Shown here: positions 1-4,842 of the stretch, one piece after another | How the letters are laid out: each line of letters opens with the position of its first letter | Numbering within the stretch: the stretch's first letter is position 1 | NCBI GenBank assembly: GCA_024641365.1 | Contig: JAHEDF010000303.1 | Coordinates: 1-5,410 of the forward strand | Direction: 5' to 3' | Source: Planctomycetota bacterium | GTDB lineage: Bacteria > Planctomycetota > UBA11346 | Length of the DNA stretch: 5,410 nt | Notes under the pieces: generated by a model | What the model was told of the DNA's origin: nothing | What the model saw: only the letters and a program-made list of their open reading frames with translations | Databases searched by the model: none | Made by a program: the position numbers and the translations under genes

Positions 1-1100
1 GCTCAAAACCCGACAGCGTGCGCGCCGCGGGTGAAAAAGCCGTTGCTGAGCTAGGCTGGAAAGGTCCATGGCATACCGACGCTGACCACATTCGCTTAGA
101 AAATGTTGATGGCTTCATGGCCAGCTGCGATTTTTTTACCATCGACGTTGCTGAATCTATTGGCAAAGCCGCACCTGCTGAACAAGTCGCCGCGTTTATT
201 ACGAAGCATCCAGAATTAATTGGCACCTTACAAATTCCAGGCATCGAAAAACCAATTACCCTTAGCAAAGCCGATGTCGAAGGCGTTGCCAATAAATATT
301 TAGGCGCAGCCCAAGAAGCGGCGCGCATCTATCGCCATATCGTCGATAAAAAAGGCGAAGACACTATTGTCGCCGAAGTATCGATGGATGAAACTGATTT
401 TCCGCAAACGCCACCTGAATTACTCATTATTCTTGCTGCATTGGCCGATGAAAAAGTAAAAGCACAAACAATCGCGCCAAAATTTACTGGGCGTTTTAAT
501 AAAGGCGTCGATTATGTTGGTGACCTCAAACAATTTGAACAAGAATTTAATGATGATTTGGCCGTTATCGCGCATGCAGTTAAAACCTATGGGCTGCCTG
601 AAACATTAAAATTAAGTTTACACAGCGGTAGCGATAAATTTAGTCTCTACCCAATTATTCGCAAAGCGTGCGCCCGAACAGGTGCTGGCATTCATATTAA
701 AACAGCTGGTACAAATTGGCTAGAAGAATGCATCGGACTTGCTGAAGCGGGTGGCGAGGCATTGGCCTTAGTGAAATCATTTTATGCTGACGCATTGCAG
801 AAAATTGATGACTTCTGTGCCCCCTATGCCACGGTCATCGATATTAAAAAGAACGAATTACCAAGCGCTGATGAAGTAAATAACTGGGATGGGCAACGCT
901 TAGCGAATGCCATTCGTCATAAACCTGGTCACCCAGAATATAATGCGAATTTACGTCAACTCTTGCACGTCTCATTTAAATTGGCAGCCAAAGCAGGTAC
1001 GACGTATACCGACTTATTGAAAAAGCATGAAGCGATAGTAACTAAAAACGTGGTTGAAAATTTAATGGAACGTCATTTTAAACCATTGTTTATTGGCTAG
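1..1100 (+). CDS. uxaE: Tagaturonate epimerase (UxaE family), 5'-partial
   Basis: Cytoplasmic metal-dependent epimerase expected to interconvert D-tagaturonate and D-fructuronate (C4 epimerisation), feeding hexuronate catabolism. The reading frame is open from base 3 to the TAG at 1098-1100. A GTG at 18 could be read as a start, but the frame is open upstream and family members are, from memory, over 400 residues, so the N-terminus most likely lies before the window. Counting from the codon at 18, recognisable family motifs are WHTDADHI (17-24), CDFFTIDVA (37-45), EVSMDETDFP (120-129), SLHSGSDKF (200-208) and GIHIKTAGTNWLEE (224-237). These hold His, Asp and Glu residues suited to metal and substrate binding. 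The C-terminus looks complete. The next gene starts 154 bases downstream on the same strand. Family assignment is firm; the substrate is inferred from the family and from the LgoD-like dehydrogenase downstream, whose product would be tagaturonate. Confidence 0.87.
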   Translation, partial: SKPDSVRAAGEKAVAELGWKGPWHTDADHIRLENVDGFMASCDFFTIDVAESIGKAAPAEQVAAFITKHPELIGTLQIPGIEKPITLSKADVEGVANKYLGAAQEAARIYRHIVDKKGEDTIVAEVSMDETDFPQTPPELLIILAALADEKVKAQTIAPKFTGRFNKGVDYVGDLKQFEQEFNDDLAVIAHAVKTYGLPETLKLSLHSGSDKFSLYPIIRKACARTGAGIHIKTAGTNWLEECIGLAEAGGEALALVKSFYADALQKIDDFCAPYATVIDIKKNELPSADEVNNWDGQRLANAIRHKPGHPEYNANLRQLLHVSFKLAAKAGTTYTDLLKKHEAIVTKNVVENLMERHFKPLFIG

Positions 1101-1105
1101 ATCGT

Positions 1106-1258
1106 ATGCCTAAAAAAGCCACGAAAAAACAATTACCTTCGAAGGCACAGGAAGAACGACCAATTGTCGTTTGCCACACCCCTCGTTTGATGGTTTGTCG
1201 GGGTGGCATTCTCCTTAACCCGTATTCTAAAAATAAAAATTTGGAGCGTCCTTCATGA
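1106..1258 (+). CDS. Doubtful 50-residue small ORF
   Basis: An ATG at 1106, five bases after the uxaE stop, opens a 50-codon frame rich in Lys and Arg (begins MPKKATKKQLPSK). Its TGA at 1256-1258 overlaps the next gene's ATG in an ATGA arrangement, which is typical of translational coupling. Against it, there is no purine-rich ribosome binding site before 1106, the frame runs through two hairpins, and I recognise no family. It may simply be the non-coding spacer between uxaE and the 3-epimerase gene. Confidence 0.17.
   Translation: MPKKATKKQLPSKAQEERPIVVCHTPRLMVCRGGILLNPYSKNKNLERPS
1155..1208. other. Two adjacent hairpins in the uxaE/epimerase spacer
   Basis: The first hairpin has arms AACGAC (1155-1160) and GTCGTT (1166-1171) around a 5-nt loop. 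The second pairs TGCCA (1172-1176) with TGGCA (1204-1208) and CCCC (1179-1182) with GGGG (1200-1203), leaving a 2-nt bulge and a 17-nt loop. No T-run follows either stem, so these are not canonical intrinsic terminators. They could be an mRNA processing or stabilising structure, or a regulatory element ahead of the 1255 gene. Confidence 0.4.
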
Positions 1259-2094
1259 AATCAGCAATTACAATTTCATTAGTACCGGAGGCACGCGGTG
1301 GCCCCTTTGTTTTCTGGGATGATTTAGAGGCTGGCTTCGCGGCAGCGGCTAAACATGGATTTGATGCGGTCGAATTATTTTTACCCGGTCCCGAAGCCGT
1401 TGATAAAGATAAAATAAGTTCCTTATTAGCCCAGTATAAATTACAATTAGCTGCTTTAGGAACTGGCGCTGGATGGGTAAAACATCGTTTGCGCATCACT
1501 GATCCAGATGCCGGAATCCGCGCTAAAGCCACCGATTATATTAAGCAATTTATTTCTGCTGCTGCACAATTTAATGCGCCGGCCATTATTGGCTCCATGC
1601 AAGGTCGTTGGGGAGAAAATGGCACCACCCGTGAACAAGCACTTGCGTGGCTGGCAGAAACGTTGACGGCGCTCGGGCACCATGCGCAGCAAGCTGGACA
1701 GAATGTTTTATACGAACCTTTAAATAGATATGAAACTAATTTATTTAATCGTTCCGGCGATGCCGCTGAATTTTTAGACCAGCACAAGATTACCGGCGTT
1801 ACTTTATTATGCGATTTGTTTCACATGAATATCGAAGAGGTCGATATCGCAACTACGCTGCGACACGTTAAGAAATACCTCGGACATGTTCATTTTGCCG
1901 ACTCGAATCGACGCGCAATTGGATTGGGCCACACAGAAATGGCATCCATAGCACAAGCATTAAAAGATGTCGGCTATAAGGGCTATGCCTCTGCTGAAAT
2001 ATTTCCGCTACCAGATGCAGAAACTGCAGCACGTGAAACGATGAATGCTTATAGAAAATTATTTGGCGCCACTGGTGCCACGGGAGCTGCGTAA
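1255..2094 (+). CDS. Ketose 3-epimerase-like sugar isomerase/epimerase (xylose isomerase-like TIM barrel)
   Basis: A 279-residue cytoplasmic TIM-barrel protein of the AP-endonuclease-2/xylose isomerase-like superfamily. Full length: GGAG at 1243-1246 lies 8 bases before the ATG, and about 280-290 residues is normal for the family. Active-site residues match the D-tagatose/D-psicose 3-epimerase pattern: Glu154 and Glu160 in the EPLNRYET segment (154-161), Asp187 and His190 in CDLFHMN (186-192), His213 in GHVHFAD (210-216), Arg219, and Glu248 in SAEIFPLP (247-253). From memory, Pseudomonas cichorii D-tagatose 3-epimerase uses Glu152, Glu158, Asp185, His188, His211, Arg217 and Glu246, the same set shifted by two. 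This supports a Mn2+-dependent C3 epimerase mechanism. The substrate is unknown; related proteins include L-ribulose 3-epimerases and hydroxypyruvate isomerases. Only five bases separate its stop from the mutarotase gene, so the two are probably co-translated. Confidence 0.88.
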   Translation: MKSAITISLVPEARGGPFVFWDDLEAGFAAAAKHGFDAVELFLPGPEAVDKDKISSLLAQYKLQLAALGTGAGWVKHRLRITDPDAGIRAKATDYIKQFISAAAQFNAPAIIGSMQGRWGENGTTREQALAWLAETLTALGHHAQQAGQNVLYEPLNRYETNLFNRSGDAAEFLDQHKITGVTLLCDLFHMNIEEVDIATTLRHVKKYLGHVHFADSNRRAIGLGHTEMASIAQALKDVGYKGYASAEIFPLPDAETAARETMNAYRKLFGATGATGAA

Positions 2095-2099
2095 AACGT

Positions 2100-2543
2100 A
2101 TGCTTAAAAATCATCTTATTCATCCAGAAATTTCTGCCATATTAGCACGAGCTGGCCATCATGCGAAAGTATTAATTGCTGACGGTAATTATCCATGCTC
2201 ATCCAAAAAGGGCCCAAACGCCACGGTTATCAGCATGAATATAATGCCTGGCTGCATTACGGTTGCTCAAGCGTTAGAAGCCGTGCTTAGTGCCGTTGCC
2301 GTCGATTTTATAAATACCATGGGCATTCCAGAAGATGATAGCTACGCGCAAGCTGGCGAACCACCGGTGTGGAATACTTTTCGCGATGTGGTTAAACGTA
2401 GTGGTAGCACGGTGACTATAGAGCCAATTTTAAAATGGGATTTTTATAAGCACGTCGAATCGCCAGATCACGTACTCACCATTCAAACAGGTGATCAAGC
2501 ATTATGGGCAAATGTTTTGCTGACGCTTGGTTGCCGTACCTAA
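2100..2543 (+). CDS. fucU: RbsD/FucU-family sugar mutarotase (L-fucose mutarotase-like)
   Basis: A 147-residue protein of the RbsD/FucU fold. The family interconverts alpha and beta anomers of sugars (D-ribose for RbsD, L-fucose for FucU). The start MLKNHLIHPEI and the AGHH segment (18-21, catalytic His20) match family landmarks, followed by IADGNYP (26-32) and the conserved C-terminal segment LWANVLLTLGC (135-145). Length is close to E. coli FucU (140) and RbsD (139). In those proteins the aligned C-terminal segment carries Tyr (YGNI, YANI); here it is Trp136. The start lies five bases after the upstream stop; the nearest purine tract (GGGAG, 2082-2086) is 13 bases away, so translational coupling is likely. 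Next to an L-galactose/L-fucose dehydrogenase-like reductase, its job is probably to supply the anomer that enzyme oxidises. Family is clear; L-fucose versus L-galactose is inference. Confidence 0.85.
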   Translation: MLKNHLIHPEISAILARAGHHAKVLIADGNYPCSSKKGPNATVISMNIMPGCITVAQALEAVLSAVAVDFINTMGIPEDDSYAQAGEPPVWNTFRDVVKRSGSTVTIEPILKWDFYKHVESPDHVLTIQTGDQALWANVLLTLGCRT

Positions 2544-2546
2544 AGC

Positions 2547-2589
2547 GTCCGGAAGTCCGGAAGTCCGGAAGTCCGGAAGTCCGGAAGTC
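2547..2589. repeat. Tandem octamer array, five copies of GTCCGGAA
   Basis: Five perfect head-to-tail copies of GTCCGGAA occupy 2547-2586, followed by a partial GTC to 2589. The array begins three bases after the mutarotase stop codon. Each unit holds the self-complementary core TCCGGA. The array is the left arm of a larger inverted repeat with the array at 2677-2729. Confidence 0.95.
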
Positions 2590-2708
2590 ATTTGCGATTA
2601 ATATCGAATTTAATTGTCAACGAAAATGCATTATAAAGGACATACATGAACTCCAACCAATCCTCATCCACAAGACTTCCGGACCACCGGACTTCCGGAC
2701 TTCCGGAC
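2555..2708. repeat. 35-nt inverted repeat flanking the reductase start codon
   Basis: Bases 2555-2589 (four octamers plus GTC) are complementary to 2674-2708 at 33 of 35 positions; the two mismatches lie in the variant unit CACCGGAC. The 84-base loop (2590-2673) contains the ribosome binding site at 2635-2640 and the ATG at 2646. The arrangement resembles paired inverted REP-type elements or a small non-autonomous palindromic element. No transposase or clear target duplication is visible, although ATAAAGGAC occurs at both 2633-2641 and 2713-2721. Confidence 0.85.
2635..2640 (+). promoter_or_regulatory. Ribosome binding site fixing the reductase start
   Basis: AAAGGA sits 5 bases before the ATG at 2646. 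An in-frame TAA at 2634-2636 rules out any longer reading. The next in-frame ATG (2844) would remove the first strand of the barrel, so 2646 is the only plausible canonical start despite the odd N-terminus it produces. Confidence 0.7.
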
Positions 2709-3671
2709 ACAAATAAAGGACTTCCGGACGCAAGAATTCTACCACGGCGTAAATTAGGGGACACTGAATTAGAATTACCCATTTTAAGCTTTGGTGCCTC
2801 ATCGTTAGGTCAAGAATTTCGTTCGGTTAAATTAGAAGAGGCGATGAAGAGCGTTCAGGTTGCTCTTGAGAACGGTCTCAATTTTATTGACACATCACCA
2901 TTTTATGGTCGCGGCATGAGCGAAGTGTTACTTGGCATCGCGTTGCGTGATGTGCCACGAGACAGTTATACCCTGTGCAGTAAATTAGGCCGCTATGATT
3001 TAACACATTTTGATTTTAGCGCCAAACGCGTCGCAGAAAGTGTCGATGTCAGTCTCCATCGTTTAGGCACTGATCATCTCGATATTATTTTATGCCACGA
3101 CATTGAATTTGTACCGATGCAACAAATCGTCGATGAAACCATTCCTGCTTTACAAAAAATTAAACAGGCTGGTAAGGTTCGCTACATCGGTATCAGTGGG
3201 TACCCGATGAAAGTTTTCAAATTTATTGCGGATCAAATCAGCATCGACTGCGTTTTAAGCTACAATCAATACACATTACAAAATACCCGCTTTGCCGATG
3301 AGATCGTTCCCTATCTGAAAGCAAAGGGCATTGGCATTATGAATGCCGGGCCTTTTAGTGCCCGATTACTGACCAATGCTCCATTGCCGCCCTGGCTCAA
3401 AGAACCAGAAAACGTCAAAGAAGCAGCACGCAAAGCCGCAGCACACTGTGAATCAAAAGGTGTCGACATCGCTAAATTGGCCTTGCAATTTAGCATCGCA
3501 AATCCTGATATCACGACCACTGTCGCAGGCAGTGCGAATCCAAACAACATTCGCAACTGGGCGACCTGGGCCGCTGAGCCCATTGATCGCCAATTACTAA
3601 GTGAGGTCTTAGAAATTTTCGCTCCGGTAAAGAATTTAGGCCACAAAGAAGGTTTGCCGGAAAACAATTAA
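2646..3671 (+). CDS. Aldo/keto reductase, L-galactose/L-fucose dehydrogenase-like
   Basis: A 341-residue NAD(P)-dependent aldo/keto reductase expected to oxidise the C1 hydroxyl of an L-sugar to its aldonolactone. The catalytic tetrad is visible: Asp82 and Tyr87 (FIDTSPFYGRG), Lys113 (CSKLGRY) and His151 (LCHDIEF). The stretch from CHDIEF through ETIPALQKIKQAGKVRYIG (about 163-181) and the HCESKG...KLALQFS region closely resemble plant L-galactose dehydrogenase as I remember it, a family that also includes bacterial L-fucose dehydrogenases. Homology starts near residue 31 (ILPRRKLGDTELELP). Residues 1-30 are largely encoded by octamer repeats, reading TRLPDHRTSGLPD and so on, and have no counterpart in the family. 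From residue 31 on, the length of about 311 is normal. The codon for residue 31 is ATT where relatives usually have Met. It lies 102 bases after the mutarotase and 48 before the zinc dehydrogenase. Confidence 0.87.
   Translation: MNSNQSSSTRLPDHRTSGLPDTNKGLPDARILPRRKLGDTELELPILSFGASSLGQEFRSVKLEEAMKSVQVALENGLNFIDTSPFYGRGMSEVLLGIALRDVPRDSYTLCSKLGRYDLTHFDFSAKRVAESVDVSLHRLGTDHLDIILCHDIEFVPMQQIVDETIPALQKIKQAGKVRYIGISGYPMKVFKFIADQISIDCVLSYNQYTLQNTRFADEIVPYLKAKGIGIMNAGPFSARLLTNAPLPPWLKEPENVKEAARKAAAHCESKGVDIAKLALQFSIANPDITTTVAGSANPNNIRNWATWAAEPIDRQLLSEVLEIFAPVKNLGHKEGLPENN
2677..2729. repeat. Inverted octamer array inside the reductase coding region
   Basis: Units of TTCCGGAC, the reverse complement of the upstream array, lie at 2677-2684, 2693-2700 and 2701-2708, with a variant CACCGGAC at 2685-2692. 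A further isolated copy is at 2722-2729 after a 13-base spacer containing ATAAAGGAC. The array is translated as part of the reductase N-terminus. The 8-bp unit is not a multiple of three, so copy-number change by one or two units shifts frame. Confidence 0.93.
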
Positions 3672-3707
3672 GTCCGCCATTTAGGAATTACGCTACTTAT
3701 CATTCTT

Positions 3708-3712
3708 AGGAA
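3708..3712 (+). promoter_or_regulatory. Ribosome binding site of the zinc dehydrogenase
   Basis: AGGAA lies 7 bases before the ATG at 3720. The 48-base spacer after the reductase shows no terminator, so both genes are probably on one transcript. Confidence 0.65.
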
Positions 3713-3719
3713 CATTCAC

Positions 3720-4742
3720 ATGAAAGCTATTCAACTTACCAAACCGCAACAATTTGATCGGGTCGATATTGCTGAACCCAAAAACCCAGGGCCTGGTGAA
3801 GCCATGCTTAAAGTACATCGCGTCGCCATCTGCGGATCTGACTTTGGTGGCTATTTAGGCAAAATGCCATTTTATAGTTACCCACGCATTCCTGGTCACG
3901 AATTAGGCGTAGAAGTTGTCGCCGTTGGTCCTGGTGTTACCAATGTAAAAGTTGGCGATAAATGTTCAGTCCAACCCTATATTAGCTGTTATAAATGTTA
4001 TTCCTGCAAACGTGGCTTTACCAATTGCTGTGAAAATAATTTAACCCTTGGTGTTATGTGTGATGGCGGATTAACTGAACGTATTATTTTACCGGCTGAA
4101 AAATTACATCCTTCCAGCACATTAACTTTCGATCAATTAGCATTAGTTGAAACCCTTGCTATTGGCTGTCATGCCGTTGATCGCGGCGAAACAAATTCCA
4201 CAGAAACTGTTTTGGTTATCGGTGCTGGTCCAATTGGTTTAAGCGCCATGGTCTTTGCAAAATTGGCTGGCGCCAAAACCATTGCGATGGACATCAATCA
4301 AGGTCGATTGGATTTCGTCAAAGCCAAAATGGGCGTTGATCACACTATCTTAGCTGGCGATGGCAAAGAACGCGACGCATTATCCGCATTAACCGATGGC
4401 CGCTTAGCTGATGTCGTAATTGATGCCACCGGCAGTCATAAATCGATGGCCGCAGCGCTTGATTTATGTGCCTTTAAAGGTCGTTTAATATTTGTCGGTA
4501 TTGCCCACGCTCCTATCGAAATTATCCACGCACCAGCATTACATCGCCGAGAATTGGATATTCGCGCCAGTCGTAATGCGCTACCAAAAGACTTTGATCG
4601 CATTATTAAATTGATTGAAGAAGGCAAAATTGACACGCGCCCATGGATCACCCATCAAGTGACCTTCGATAATCTCATTGGCGAATTTGAAAAATTATCG
4701 AAACCAGAAACCGGTGTCATCAAAGCTGTGGTATCCGTTTAA
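3720..4742 (+). CDS. Zinc-dependent alcohol dehydrogenase, L-galactonate 5-dehydrogenase-like (LgoD-like)
   Basis: A 340-residue medium-chain dehydrogenase, full length for the family. The GroES-like domain carries catalytic zinc ligands Cys38 (AICGSD) and His60-Glu61 (PGHE), plus Glu144 in LVETLAIGCHAV. The structural zinc site is Cys90, Cys93, Cys96 and Cys104. The Rossmann domain has GAGPIG (168-173) and an acidic Asp191 at the end of the second strand, favouring NAD over NADP. Several segments match E. coli LgoD/YjjN (also 340 residues, from memory): PFYSYPRIPGHE, the GFTNCCE region with DGGLTE, and SRNALPKDFDRIIKLIEEGKI near the C-terminus. LgoD oxidises L-galactonate to D-tagaturonate, exactly the substrate of the UxaE-family enzyme in this window. 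Alternatives are other polyol or aldonate dehydrogenases of the sorbitol/L-idonate group, or activity on L-fuconate. It is followed by a strong terminator. Confidence 0.88.
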   Translation: MKAIQLTKPQQFDRVDIAEPKNPGPGEAMLKVHRVAICGSDFGGYLGKMPFYSYPRIPGHELGVEVVAVGPGVTNVKVGDKCSVQPYISCYKCYSCKRGFTNCCENNLTLGVMCDGGLTERIILPAEKLHPSSTLTFDQLALVETLAIGCHAVDRGETNSTETVLVIGAGPIGLSAMVFAKLAGAKTIAMDINQGRLDFVKAKMGVDHTILAGDGKERDALSALTDGRLADVVIDATGSHKSMAAALDLCAFKGRLIFVGIAHAPIEIIHAPALHRRELDIRASRNALPKDFDRIIKLIEEGKIDTRPWITHQVTFDNLIGEFEKLSKPETGVIKAVVSV

Positions 4743-4765
4743 AAACAAGACAGATTTACCGCATC

Positions 4766-4804
4766 GTAACCGCAGTATGCAGAAATACTGCGGTTACATT
4801 TTTT
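4766..4804 (+). terminator. Rho-independent terminator
   Basis: A perfect 13-bp stem, GTAACCGCAGTAT (4766-4778) with ATACTGCGGTTAC (4785-4797), encloses a 6-nt loop GCAGAA. It is followed by A and six T residues (4799-4804). It starts 24 bases after the zinc dehydrogenase stop and marks the probable end of the transcript carrying the upstream genes. There is no matching A-run on the left, so it acts on + strand transcripts only. Confidence 0.92.
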
Positions 4805-4814
4805 CATAATTCTG

Positions 4815-4824
4815 TTACTAGTAA
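4815..4824. promoter_or_regulatory. Possible operator/promoter region before the lactonase gene
   Basis: TTACTAGTAA is a perfect 10-bp palindrome lying in the 38-base gap between the terminator and the ATG at 4843. A gene just after a strong terminator needs its own promoter or read-through. Weak -10 candidates are CATAAT (4805-4810) and TAGTAA (4819-4824), the latter 18 bases after TTACAT (4795-4800). The palindrome could be a repressor site overlapping such a promoter. This rests on pattern alone. Confidence 0.25.
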
Positions 4825-4842
4825 TGTTTCGGGATCACAGTC

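Noticed and set aside
1172..1208. Intrinsic terminator after uxaE
   Set aside because: The stem has a bulge and a 17-nt loop and is followed by TTCTCC, not a T-run.
2590..2645. Promoter between the mutarotase and reductase genes
   Set aside because: TTGTCA at 2614-2619 resembles a -35 box, but no -10-like hexamer occurs at a suitable distance.
2504..2716. Forward reading frame of 70 codons across the left octamer array
   Set aside because: It overlaps the end of the mutarotase in another frame and its sequence (EVRKSGSPEVRKS) is simply translated repeat DNA; no ribosome binding site or family.
2547..2729. CRISPR array
   Set aside because: The repeats are 8 bp, directly abutting and without spacers, and no cas genes are present.
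2736..2738. ATT as the actual start codon of the reductase
   Set aside because: ATT starts are very rare, the AAAGGA at 2715-2720 is 15 bases away, and ATG 2646 has a well-placed ribosome binding site.
2588..2802. Reverse-strand reading frames around the reductase start
   Set aside because: They consist of translated octamer repeats and the antisense of the reductase N-terminus, with no recognisable protein features.
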